From Paucibacter sp. DJ2R-2 (GTDB taxonomy: Bacteria; Pseudomonadota; Gammaproteobacteria; Burkholderiales; Burkholderiaceae_C): a stretch of DNA of 64,000 nucleotides. Shown here one piece after another: positions 24,674 through 34,279 of this stretch (the stretch's first letter is position 1; each line of letters begins with the position of its first letter). The notes under the pieces were generated by a model that saw nothing but the letters and a program-made list of their open reading frames with translations, ran no database searches and was not told where the DNA came from. The position numbers and the translations under genes are program-made. The DNA is taken from the NCBI RefSeq assembly GCF_025717675.1, contig NZ_JAJIRT010000001.1, forward strand, positions 1,550,001 to 1,614,000, in the 5' to 3' direction.

Positions 24674-27175
24674 ATGCCCCTGCTTGCCTTTCGACGCCCC
24701 GCCCTTGCGGCACTGCCCGTGCTGCTGTCCCTGTCGCTGAACCCCTTGGCGCAAGCCCAGGGTCCAGTCCCCACCCACGCGCCAGCCTCCGCATCGGCTG
24801 CGTTGCCGGGGCCGATCGAATGGCAGCGCCTGCGCCAGCAGCTGCAAGTGCAGGACTACCGCGCCGCGCGGCCGGCCTTGCAGCTGCTGCTGCGCCGCCA
24901 TGCGGCCGGCCAGGCGCTGGACAGCGAGGCCGGCGAGCTGCTCTACCGCTGGCTGTTCGCCAGCGAGAACCTGGCCGAGGTCGGCCGCCGCACGGCCGCG
25001 GTGTTGGAGGATGGCGCTGCAGCCACGGCCGCCGACCTGCTGGCCGCCGCGCGCCTGGCCCTGGAGCTGCGCGATTTCGGGCGGGCCGAGGCCTGCCTGC
25101 AGCGGGCGCAGCACAGCGCGCGCAGCCCGGCCGAACGCGCCAGCGTCTTGCGCGGCCAGGGCCAGCTGGCTTACCAGCGGCGTGACTACGACGCGGCCCT
25201 GGCCCTGCACCAGCAAGCCCTGGCCCTGCAGCCCAGTGCCGATGGCGAGCAAGCCCTGGCCGAGACCCTGATCCGCCTGGGCCGCACGGCCGAGGCGGTG
25301 GCCGCCGCCGAGCGCGCCGTGGCCCTGGATCCCTTCCACGAGCAAGCGCATTACCACCTGGGCAATGGCTATGCCCGCAAGAACTACAGCGAGCTGGCGG
25401 CTGAGGCGCCGGCCGCTTTTGCTGCCGCCAACACCTTGATCCGCCGCGCCGCGCGTGCCTTTGACCGCGGCGATCTGCTGGCCGCGCGCCGCCTGGCCGC
25501 CAGCTCCCTGGCACGTTGTCCCGGCCATGGCCGCGCCCATGCCGTGCTGGCCAAGGCCATCGAAGGCCTGCGCCTGCGCCAGGACCCACACCGCGCGGCC
25601 GACGAAGCCCGCTTCGCCGCCACGCCCATGCCGCAGGTGCCCGCCATCGAGCGCTATGTGCTGAATTGGGCGCAGCTCTCGCCACGCCACCAGAAGCGCG
25701 TGGCCCTGTCGCTGGCACCCTGGAAGGCCTTCATTCCGGTGCTGGTCGAGGGCGGCGCCACGCATTTCATCAAGCCCCTGGACATGCGCCTGTCCGAAAC
25801 CCCCGGCGCGCTGGCGCTCAAGGACCAGCGCATCGGCTACGACTCGCGGCTCTGGGACGATGTGCGCGGCATGGGCGGCTTCAACACCGTGACCGGCATC
25901 GAGGACGTCGAGCGCTCCATCTTCGGCCGCTACAACACCGTGCTGCATGAGCTGAGCCACCAGGTCCACGGCGTGCTGACGGCCGACGCCGCGCGCGAGA
26001 TCCAGGAGCTGTACCGCCGCGCCAAGCTGCGCGATGAGCGCAGCAAGAACGGCTTTCTGTCTCGCTATGCCGGTGGCTCGGTCTGGGAGTATTTCGCCGA
26101 GGGCGCCAACGCGCTTGACTCGCCGCGCCGCGATGCCTTCGACACGCGCGAGATCGTGCGCGAGCGTCTGCAGGCTCAGGACCCGGAACTGCTGGCCCTG
26201 GTGCAGCGCCTCTTCAATCAGACCGACACCCGCGCCAGCCTGCCCATCGCCCTGGTCAATGCCGGCCACCATCGCCTGGAGTCCGGCGAGCTGGCCGCGG
26301 CCCGCGGCTTTTTCGAACGCGCCCGCAGCGTGGCGCCGCAGGACGAGCTGGTGCTGACGGCGGCGCTCTACGGCGCGTCCTTGGCCGCGGATGCGGACGC
26401 CGTGCGCCGTCTGGCTGCCGAGGTGCAAACGCGTTATCCGCGCAGCGGCGCGGTGCTGAGCTCAGCGCTGGAGGCTTTGTGGCACAGCGGCCAGCCCCTG
26501 GCCGAGCTGACGGCCCGCCTGAGCGCACAGGCGCAAGGTCTGGAGGGCGAAGACCGGCAGCGCGTTGACCTGGCCCTGGGTGGGCATCAGCTGCGCCTGG
26601 GTGCGGCCGCGCCGGCCCTGGCGGCGTTTGAGTCGGCCCTGGCCTATCAGAGCGACAGCCCCGAGGCCCTCTGGGGCAAGGCCGCCGCCCTGGCCCAGGC
26701 CGAGCGCTGGGACGAGGCCTTTGCCGTCTACGAGCAGGCCCTGCGCCTGCGCACCGGCCTGGTCGAGCTGCGCCGTGACCTGGCCCGCGACCTGCTGCGC
26801 GCCGGCCGCCTGGAGCCCGCCCGCGCCCAGCTCAAGGAAGCGGCGCTGCTGGACCCCAAGGACGCCGGCGTGCTGGCGCTGCAGGCCTGGGCTTCGCTGT
26901 TGAGCGGCGACGCCGCTTCGGCTCTGCGCCAGGCCGAGGCCGCCCTGGCCCTGAACCCCTGGACCGACCTGGCCCTCATCATCCAGGGCGCCGCCCAGGC
27001 CCGCCTGGGCCGCCCCGAGCAGGCCAAGGCCAGCTTGGCACCGCTGCGCCAGCGCTATGCCAATGCCGCCAGTGCGCCGCATTATGTGTACCGCAGCGAA
27101 GCCTCGGGCTGGATCTCGGTCAACGAGCAGCCGGCCTGGGAGCGGCGGCTGCTGGAGAAGCTGGCGAGCGAGTGA
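24674..27175 (+). CDS. Secreted TPR-flanked zinc metallopeptidase-like protein
   Basis: This 833-residue exported protein starts with a signal peptide ending in LAQAQ. TPR-like helices fill residues about 50-300 and 510-820. Between them sits a gluzincin-like core with HELSH (about 425-429) and a downstream WEYFAEGAN glutamate at about 472. The two histidines and the late glutamate are the expected zinc ligands. A periplasmic protease that recognises partners through its repeats is likely. I start at ATG 24674, after GAGG; the longer frame from 24647 has no signal peptide at its start. The family is unfamiliar. Confidence 0.7.
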   Translation: MPLLAFRRPALAALPVLLSLSLNPLAQAQGPVPTHAPASASAALPGPIEWQRLRQQLQVQDYRAARPALQLLLRRHAAGQALDSEAGELLYRWLFASENLAEVGRRTAAVLEDGAAATAADLLAAARLALELRDFGRAEACLQRAQHSARSPAERASVLRGQGQLAYQRRDYDAALALHQQALALQPSADGEQALAETLIRLGRTAEAVAAAERAVALDPFHEQAHYHLGNGYARKNYSELAAEAPAAFAAANTLIRRAARAFDRGDLLAARRLAASSLARCPGHGRAHAVLAKAIEGLRLRQDPHRAADEARFAATPMPQVPAIERYVLNWAQLSPRHQKRVALSLAPWKAFIPVLVEGGATHFIKPLDMRLSETPGALALKDQRIGYDSRLWDDVRGMGGFNTVTGIEDVERSIFGRYNTVLHELSHQVHGVLTADAAREIQELYRRAKLRDERSKNGFLSRYAGGSVWEYFAEGANALDSPRRDAFDTREIVRERLQAQDPELLALVQRLFNQTDTRASLPIALVNAGHHRLESGELAAARGFFERARSVAPQDELVLTAALYGASLAADADAVRRLAAEVQTRYPRSGAVLSSALEALWHSGQPLAELTARLSAQAQGLEGEDRQRVDLALGGHQLRLGAAAPALAAFESALAYQSDSPEALWGKAAALAQAERWDEAFAVYEQALRLRTGLVELRRDLARDLLRAGRLEPARAQLKEAALLDPKDAGVLALQAWASLLSGDAASALRQAEAALALNPWTDLALIIQGAAQARLGRPEQAKASLAPLRQRYANAASAPHYVYRSEASGWISVNEQPAWERRLLEKLASE

Positions 27176-27868
27176 TCAGAACCAGCTGCTGATCGCCTCC
27201 AGCGGCTTCTTGATGCCACCATGCACCGGCACCAGGCAGCCCGGCTTGGGGTAGCCCACGACCAGCAGGATGACCGGCTTTTCTGATTCCGGCCGGCCGC
27301 AGATCTTGCTCAGAAAGCCCATGGGGCTGGGCGTGTGGGTCAGGGTGGCCAGGCCGGCGTCGTGCAGGGCGCTGATGAGGAAGCCGGTGGCAATGCCCAC
27401 CGACTCGGGCACGTAGTAGTGGCTGTAGCGCTCGCCCTGGGCGTCGATGCCGTACTTCTGCGCAAAGATGGCGATCAGCAGCGGCGCCTCTTCCAGAAAA
27501 GGCTTGTTGGCGTCGGTGCCCAGGGGCGCCAGCGCGCGCAGCCATTCCTCGGGGGCGCGGCCGTTGTAGAAGGTGCGCTCCTCTTCCTCGGCTTCGATGC
27601 GGATCTGATGCTTGATCGCCGGGTCGCTGATGACGGCGAAATGCCAGGGCTGCTGGTTGGCGCCCGAAGGCGCGGTGCCGGCGGCCAGCAGGCATTGCTC
27701 GATCACCTCGCGCGGCACGGGCCGGCTGTCGTAATCGCGCACGGTGCGGCGGCGCAACTGCTGCTGGTAGTGGGCGCGCGCCTGGGCCAGCATCTGCTCG
27801 GGCGGCAGTTCGCGGTAGTCGCGCAGGGGCTCCATGGCAGGAGCGGGCAGTTCGTGGGTCTCGGTCAT
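27176..27868 (-). CDS. Nitroreductase family protein
   Basis: This 230-residue flavoprotein is in the nitroreductase superfamily. [20 protein letters not shown] is the FMN-phosphate-binding start, [12 protein letters not shown] is the next conserved block, and [20 protein letters not shown] closes the fold. The long form with an N-terminal extension resembles the iodotyrosine-deiodinase-like subgroup. The substrate is unknown. A strong GGAGGAG precedes the ATG. It ends back-to-back with the metallopeptidase gene and is divergent from proC. Confidence 0.85.
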   Translation of the reverse strand: MTETHELPAPAMEPLRDYRELPPEQMLAQARAHYQQQLRRRTVRDYDSRPVPREVIEQCLLAAGTAPSGANQQPWHFAVISDPAIKHQIRIEAEEEERTFYNGRAPEEWLRALAPLGTDANKPFLEEAPLLIAIFAQKYGIDAQGERYSHYYVPESVGIATGFLISALHDAGLATLTHTPSPMGFLSKICGRPESEKPVILLVVGYPKPGCLVPVHGGIKKPLEAISSWF

Positions 27869-28026
27869 GGTGGTTTCTCCTCCGTCGCGTCTTGTGGTTT
27901 GGGAACTTTCGCGACGCGGGCAGCGTAGCCGGTGTCGGCCGGCTTGACCATCGGTGCCGGGCCCGAGTCCTGCGCGGCGCGCCTACACTTCGACCTCCAT
28001 CCCATGAGCAGGAAGCGGCGTCAGCC

Positions 28027-28842
<816 letters not shown>

Positions 28843-28950
28843 GCCGACCCGCCAAGCCCGACCGACGCGAGCACGACCTGACCCCAAGCTGACAGCGATG
28901 TCCCACGGAACCCTGAACTCGACCTTGTCGCTGACCCTGAGGGTGCTGCT

Positions 28951-29523
28951 TTGGGCATAGCCAGCCGCGACAGTTTGCGCAAATGGCTGCACGCCCCCGG
29001 CTCGCTGAGCCGGCGCCTGGCCTGCCTGGGCGAACGCTTTGAAGTGACGGTGCTCAGTCAGCGCACCGCGCCCCTGCGCACGGCCGAACTCAAGGCCCTG
29101 GGCCTGCCGCGGCACGGCTGCACCGTGGTGCGCGAGGTCATCCTCAGCGTCGACGGCCGTCCCCTGGTCTGGGCGCGCTCCAGCCTGCACCAGAGCGCCC
29201 TGGCCGGTCCCTGGCGCGCCCTCAAGGGCCTGGGCCCCCGGCCGCTGGCCAATCTGCTCTATGCCGACCCGCGCGTGCGGCGCAGCGAGCTGCGGCCGCG
29301 CCGCCTGTCCCGCTTCGGCCACACCCGCCGGCAGATGGAAAAGCAGTGGTTGGCCGCCACCGGCAGCCCCGCATCGGCCCAAATGTTGTGGTCACGCAAC
29401 TCTGTTTTCAGCCGCTGCGGGGCTCAGTTACGGGTGATGGAGCTATTTGTGCCGGAACTGGCAGGAAATATGCCGACAGTTGGTCGCGTTAGGTGTGTAA
29501 AGAGGCGTAACAATAGGGCCTAG
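28951..29523 (+). CDS. ubiC: Chorismate lyase
   Basis: This 190-residue enzyme turns chorismate into 4-hydroxybenzoate, the first committed step of ubiquinone synthesis. VVREVILSVDGRPLVWARS and MLWSRNSVFSRCGAQLRVMELFVPEL match the substrate-binding arginine and the late catalytic glutamate region. No ATG or GTG exists in this frame after the stop at 28879. A TTG at 28951 with GAGGG eight bases upstream is the best start. The last 25 residues are basic and unlike the family, and their DNA overlaps an AT-richer stretch that looks like the promoter of the next gene. ubiA lies at 37.4 kb. Confidence 0.8.
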   Translation: MGIASRDSLRKWLHAPGSLSRRLACLGERFEVTVLSQRTAPLRTAELKALGLPRHGCTVVREVILSVDGRPLVWARSSLHQSALAGPWRALKGLGPRPLANLLYADPRVRRSELRPRRLSRFGHTRRQMEKQWLAATGSPASAQMLWSRNSVFSRCGAQLRVMELFVPELAGNMPTVGRVRCVKRRNNRA

Positions 29524-29566
29524 AACAATAAGGTAGGGAGGTTCATCAGCTGTTTTGAGGAATCTC

Positions 29567-30331
29567 ATGAAAACTCGTGACGTCGTTATTTTCAGTGGCC
29601 AGCAATTCGCTGTGCCGCAATGCATTCAGCGTATCGACCATCAGTCGACGCACGGTTGGCAGCTGCGTTATGGCGGCACCAAGCTTTTCTCCGATCACTC
29701 GCAAGACGGTAGCGGTGCTGCGGCGGCCTTGGCCGAAGCCACCAAGGCCTTGCTGAGTCGCATCGCCACCTTGCCCGCGCCTTCGCGCTTGCAACGCCGC
29801 CCCAGCGGCAACAAGGGCAGTGGTCTGCCGGTTGGTATCTCTGGCCCCATCGTGCGTCAGCGCGCCAGCAGCCGCGTGCGCGACTGCAGCTTTGCCGTGT
29901 CCTTGCCGCGCTTCGGCGGTTCGCCGCGTGGCCGCAGCGTCTACATCGGCACCGAGAACACCTACACGGTGGAGAAGTACCAAGCCGCCCTGGCCAAGGC
30001 CGTGGCCCTGCGCGAGTCGGCCGAAGAAGCCTACCAACGCGCCGCCACCCGCGCCAAGCGCGCCGAGGGCAAGGCCTTGAAGGAGCAGCTGAAGTCCATC
30101 ATCGCCGCAGCGCCGGCAGCGAAGGCGCCCAAGGCCGCGCCCAAAGCCGCCGCCAAGCCGGCTGCAAAGGCTGCACCCAAGGCAGCCGCCAAGCCGGCCA
30201 GCAAGGCGGCGCCCAAAGTTGCCGTGAAAGCTGCACTGAAACCGGCCGCAAAGACTGCTGTGAAAGCCGCCGCCAAGCCCGCGGTTCGCAAGGCAGCCGG
30301 CAAGGCCGCCGCCAAGAGCGCGCGTGCCTGA
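29567..30331 (+). CDS. Putative DNA-binding protein with histone-H1-like Lys/Ala tail
   Basis: This 254-residue protein has two parts. Residues 1-165 form a compact domain (GWQLRYGGTKLFSD, GLPVGISGPI, SVYIGTENTYTVEKYQAAL) that faintly recalls bacterial AP2-type DNA-binding domains. Residues about 180-254 are a near-pure Ala/Lys/Pro tail with repeated AAKPA units, like histone H1 and the phasin/nucleoid-type tails of betaproteobacteria. DNA binding is therefore likely but inferred. GAGG six bases before ATG 29567 fixes the start. Its end overlaps the next gene by eight bases. Confidence 0.7.
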   Translation: MKTRDVVIFSGQQFAVPQCIQRIDHQSTHGWQLRYGGTKLFSDHSQDGSGAAAALAEATKALLSRIATLPAPSRLQRRPSGNKGSGLPVGISGPIVRQRASSRVRDCSFAVSLPRFGGSPRGRSVYIGTENTYTVEKYQAALAKAVALRESAEEAYQRAATRAKRAEGKALKEQLKSIIAAAPAAKAPKAAPKAAAKPAAKAAPKAAAKPASKAAPKVAVKAALKPAAKTAVKAAAKPAVRKAAGKAAAKSARA

Positions 30332-31376
30332 AGCGCGGGCCTTGCGCTGGGCCCTGGTCGGCCCCGGCAATATCGCCGGGCGCTTTGTCCAGGCCTTGCA
30401 AGGCCTGCCCGGTCATGAGCTGAGTCTGGTGCTGGGCCGCGACCTGGCCCGCTCGCAGGCCTTTGTGGCCGAGCATTGCGCGAGCGACCGGCCGGCACCG
30501 CGTCTGGCTCTGGCGGCCGATGCGGCCGAGCTGCAGGCCGCCCTGGCCAGCAGCGAGGTCGATGCGGTTTACATCGCCACACCCCATGCCCAACACGGCC
30601 TGGCCGTGGCCGCCGCCCTTGAGGCCGGCAAGTCTGTGCTGTGCGAGAAGCCCTTGGTGCCAGGTCTTGCCCAGGCGCTGCCCCTGGTGGCCTTGGCGCA
30701 GCAGCGCCAGCTGTTCCTGATGGAAGCGCTGTGGACGCGCTTTCTGCCGGTCTACGCGCAAGTGCGAGCCTGGCTGCAAGCCGATGCGATCGGCCCGCTG
30801 CGGGCCATTCAGTCGAGCTTTTGTTTCTCCATCCCTTTTGACGCCCGCAGCCGCTGCTTTGACCCGGCCCTGGCCGGTGGCGCCTTGCTGGACATCGGCA
30901 TCTACAACCTCAGCATGACGCGCTGGGTGCTGCAACAGGCGCTCGGTGCATGCCCCGAGCCGCTGCAGATCCAGGCCCAAGGCGTGCTGGCGCCCACCGG
31001 AGTCGACCAGCGTCTGGCCGCCAGCCTGCATTTTCCCGGCGGCATCAGCTCGCAATTCGTCTGCGCCTTCGACGGCATGGCCGACAACGGCCTGCGCATC
31101 TTCGGCGAGCGTGGCGTCATCGAGCTGCCGCGCAACTTCTGGGAGGCGACCGAAGCCCGGCTGCAGGTCGCCGGTCAGCCGGAGCAGACCGTGCAGGCGC
31201 CGTTCCAGATCAATGGCTTCGAGGGCGAGATCCTCGAGGCGGCAGCCTGCATTCGCGCCGGCCGCAGCGAGAGCGCGCACATGCCGCTCAGCGAGACCCT
31301 GGCCACCCTGGCCTGGATGGACCAGATCCGCGCCCAGCTGGGCGTGCGCTACCCCTTCGAATCCGCCTTGCACTGA
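30324..31376 (+). CDS. Gfo/Idh/MocA-family oxidoreductase
   Basis: This 350-residue NAD(P)-dependent dehydrogenase has an N-terminal Rossmann loop (WALVGPGNIAGRF), the family EKP motif (CEKPLVPG, about 109-116) and a C-terminal alpha/beta domain. GGALLDIGIYNLSM carries the conserved active-site segment. Members oxidise sugars, inositols or trans-dihydrodiols, and the substrate cannot be told here. The GTG start at 30324 overlaps the previous gene by eight bases, which suggests coupling. Its last 28 bases overlap the convergent kinase gene. Confidence 0.85.
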   Translation: MPEARALRWALVGPGNIAGRFVQALQGLPGHELSLVLGRDLARSQAFVAEHCASDRPAPRLALAADAAELQAALASSEVDAVYIATPHAQHGLAVAAALEAGKSVLCEKPLVPGLAQALPLVALAQQRQLFLMEALWTRFLPVYAQVRAWLQADAIGPLRAIQSSFCFSIPFDARSRCFDPALAGGALLDIGIYNLSMTRWVLQQALGACPEPLQIQAQGVLAPTGVDQRLAASLHFPGGISSQFVCAFDGMADNGLRIFGERGVIELPRNFWEATEARLQVAGQPEQTVQAPFQINGFEGEILEAAACIRAGRSESAHMPLSETLATLAWMDQIRAQLGVRYPFESALH

Positions 31377-34201
31377 GCCAGGCTTTGGGCCTGGCTGTCC
31401 AAGGCCTGCAGATTGGCCGGCAGGCGCTGCTCTGTGCGCAGCCGCGCCAGGCCGGCCGCGGCCGCCTTGAGCAGGGCGCAGGCAGCGGCCGGGTCATGAC
31501 CTGCCGGGCCTTGCAGCGCGCGGCCCAGCCAGAACTCGGCCAGATGAGCCTCGCGGGCGAACAAGGCGTTGAAGGGCTCGCGCAGGGCTGAGGCGCGCAA
31601 GGTCTTCAGCGCCGCCTCGCCGGCTTGGCGCGCCGCGGCGCGGGCGGCCGGGCTGAGCATGGCGGCCGGGGCCGCCAGCAGGATGCGGGCCTCGACCAGG
31701 CCGTACTTGGCTTCGCCCTCGGGGTCGTCATTGGCGCCGCCGGCCGCGCGCCGTTCGGTCAGGGCGCGCCAGCGCTGGACCGCCTCGCCATGCCGGCCGG
31801 CCAAGGACAGCTGCAGGGTCAGGTCGCGCTCCGACTCGTCCAGGCGCGGCGCCAAGGCCTTCACTTGCGGAAACTTCTGCCGCAACTCGCTCAGCAGCTT
31901 GAACTCGCGCTGGTACCAGACCAAAGCGCGCGCCGGGCGGCCCAGGCTGTCCAGGGCCTCGGCCAGGGGGCCGTAGCCATTGGCCAGGTTGCGCTGCGCC
32001 CGCTCATTGCCCGGGTCCGCGCGGGCGCCGCGTTCGCGCCGCTCGATCGAGCTGATCCACATGGCCAGGCCGCGCTCGGTGTCCCCCGTCTCCAGCAAGG
32101 CATCGGCCAGGCGACCTTCGGCCAGGTAGAGCCAGCGCTGCCAGCGCGGGTTGTCGGGTGCGCTGGCGAGCAGGCGGGTCGCCAGCTGGTGGCTCTTGAG
32201 TTGAGTCTGCAGGCTGGCCGGGAACTCTCCCGCCACGCGCTGGAAGTCGGAGAGCTGGTTGAGCAGGCCGCCGTAAGCCTCCAGCACTTCGCTGCGTTCG
32301 GGGTGGCGCTGCAGCAGGCCGTCCATCTCGCGGTCCAGCGCTTCGATGCGCTGGCGCGCCGGCTGGTACAGGCCCAGGCTTTCCTTGAAGGGCCAGTAGT
32401 CGACCGAAGCGAGGTAACGGTCGGCCTCGATGCGCTTGAGTTGCACCGCCAGGTCTTGTGGCTGGGCCTGCGCCAGGCTGGCCGCATGGGCGGCTGCGGT
32501 GCGGTAGAAGCCCTTGGCTTCGGGCAGCTTGCCGGCGGCGCGGGCGCTGTCGCCGAAGCGTTCGTTGATGGACTTCAGCCCCTGCACATTCTTCAGGTCC
32601 AGCGGGTCCAGCGCCGCCAGGGCCTCGCGCATGCGCAAGGCCTTCTCGTAGGCGGCGCGGGCCTCCTGGGGCCGGCCCAGGTTGGCCTGCATGCTGTTGC
32701 CGAAGATGTCGCCGATGCGCTCATAGCCCTCGGCCACATCGCGCAGCAGCTCGCGGTCCTCGAGGCGCTCGCTGGCCAGGCGGTCGAGATAGCTGAGCGC
32801 GCCGGCGACCAGCTTTTCGCGGCCGGCGGTCGGGCCGTCGCGCAAGGCGGTGTCCACCTCGAACAGCATCAGGCGCGCGAACTGGCGCACATCGTTGAAG
32901 CGCCGCTCGGCCAGCTGGCTCTGCGCCTGCGCCACGCGCGCCTGCCAGAGCGCCAGGCCGGCGCCGCCGACCACGGCCGCCAGGGCCAGGCTGCCGGCCG
33001 CCACCGGCCATTTGTTGCGGCTGACAAAACGGCCCAGCAGATAGCCCAGGCGGGGCTTGCGCGCGCTGACTGGGTAGCCCTGCAAGTGGGCGCGGAGGTC
33101 GGCGGCCAGGGCGTCAACGCTTGCATAGCGCGCACTGCTCTGCTTCTCCAAGGTCTTGAGCAGGATGTTGTCGAGATCGCCACGCAGGCGCTTGCGCCGG
33201 TTCAGCCATTGTGGGTCCTTGATCAGCTCGGGCGACAGGCTGCTGGGCCGGGTCGGCAGCTCTTCCAGCACGCAATGTGCGGCCTGCAGCGGCGTGCTGG
33301 CCTGGCGGCCATAGGGGCGCACGCCGGTCAACATCACATAGAGCAGCACACCCAGGGAATAGAGATCGGTGGCGGTGCTGACCGGGTCGCCGCGCACCTG
33401 CTCGGGGCTGGCGTAGTTGGGTGTGAAGGGGCGCTGGCCGGCCTGCGTCTGGTCGGTCGGGCTCTGCTGGCCCGGCAAGGCCTCTTGCGGGTCCAGGGCC
33501 TTGGCGATGCCGAAGTCCAGCAGCTTGACCTGGCCTTCGCCGTTGACCAGCACATTGCCGGGCTTGAGGTCGCGGTGCACCAGCAGATGGCGGTGCGCAT
33601 AGGACACGGCGTCGGCCAACTGCAGGAACAGCGCCAGCCGCGCCTCCAGGCTCAGGCCTTCGCAGGCCTGGTCGATGGCCCGGCCCTGCACCAGCTCCAT
33701 GACGAAATAAGGCAGGCCGCTGGGGCTGAGCCCGGCATCAAAAAGGCGCGCGATATGCGGGTGGTCGAGCCGGGCCAGAGCCTGGCGCTCCTGCGCAAAG
33801 CGCTGCAGCACGGCACTGGAATCCATGCCGCGCTTGAGCAGCTTGACCGCCGCCTCGCCCTGGTAGGCGCCGTCGGCCCGGCGCGCGCGCCAGACCTCGC
33901 CCATGCCGCCGCAGCCCAGGACGTCAATCAGCTCCCAGGCCCCCAGGCGCAGACCCGGCCAGGCCACGGCATCCGCTTCTTCCTTCGTGTGTGCGCCAGA
34001 CTCGGCGAGTGCCGCCTGAGCCAGAAAGCCCGGGTCTTCGGCGCCGCCGCCGGTGCTGTGTGCGAGCAGAGACAGGACCTCGGCTTGCAACTCGGCGCTG
34101 GCCGCGCTGGCGCGCACAAAGGCTTCGCGCTCGGCCGCCGGCAGGCTCGCGGCGGCGTCAAACAGCTGCCGGACGTCCGGCCAGGCGGGTGGAATGCTCA
34201 T
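31349..34201 (-). CDS. Membrane Ser/Thr protein kinase with TPR-type sensor
   Basis: This 950-residue kinase has a short N-terminal helical region and a complete Hanks-type kinase domain (about 88-370). Lys120 binds ATP, Asp211 lies in HRDLKPGN, and DFG spans 229-231. A single membrane helix follows at about 397-415, and about 530 residues of TPR-like helices lie beyond it, presumably in the periplasm. LGCGGMGEVWRA is the glycine loop. The architecture matches the large kinase-TPR family of Burkholderiales and myxobacteria. No phosphatase gene is adjacent, and its targets are unknown. Confidence 0.9.
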   Translation of the reverse strand: MSIPPAWPDVRQLFDAAASLPAAEREAFVRASAASAELQAEVLSLLAHSTGGGAEDPGFLAQAALAESGAHTKEEADAVAWPGLRLGAWELIDVLGCGGMGEVWRARRADGAYQGEAAVKLLKRGMDSSAVLQRFAQERQALARLDHPHIARLFDAGLSPSGLPYFVMELVQGRAIDQACEGLSLEARLALFLQLADAVSYAHRHLLVHRDLKPGNVLVNGEGQVKLLDFGIAKALDPQEALPGQQSPTDQTQAGQRPFTPNYASPEQVRGDPVSTATDLYSLGVLLYVMLTGVRPYGRQASTPLQAAHCVLEELPTRPSSLSPELIKDPQWLNRRKRLRGDLDNILLKTLEKQSSARYASVDALAADLRAHLQGYPVSARKPRLGYLLGRFVSRNKWPVAAGSLALAAVVGGAGLALWQARVAQAQSQLAERRFNDVRQFARLMLFEVDTALRDGPTAGREKLVAGALSYLDRLASERLEDRELLRDVAEGYERIGDIFGNSMQANLGRPQEARAAYEKALRMREALAALDPLDLKNVQGLKSINERFGDSARAAGKLPEAKGFYRTAAAHAASLAQAQPQDLAVQLKRIEADRYLASVDYWPFKESLGLYQPARQRIEALDREMDGLLQRHPERSEVLEAYGGLLNQLSDFQRVAGEFPASLQTQLKSHQLATRLLASAPDNPRWQRWLYLAEGRLADALLETGDTERGLAMWISSIERRERGARADPGNERAQRNLANGYGPLAEALDSLGRPARALVWYQREFKLLSELRQKFPQVKALAPRLDESERDLTLQLSLAGRHGEAVQRWRALTERRAAGGANDDPEGEAKYGLVEARILLAAPAAMLSPAARAAARQAGEAALKTLRASALREPFNALFAREAHLAEFWLGRALQGPAGHDPAAACALLKAAAAGLARLRTEQRLPANLQALDSQAQSLAQCKADSKG

Positions 34202-34279
34202 GGCTGCCCAGTGTGCGCAAGTTCGGCGCCGCCGTCATGCTGACAAGCCCGAGGGTCAGGGCTTGCCTGCTGAGGCCGT

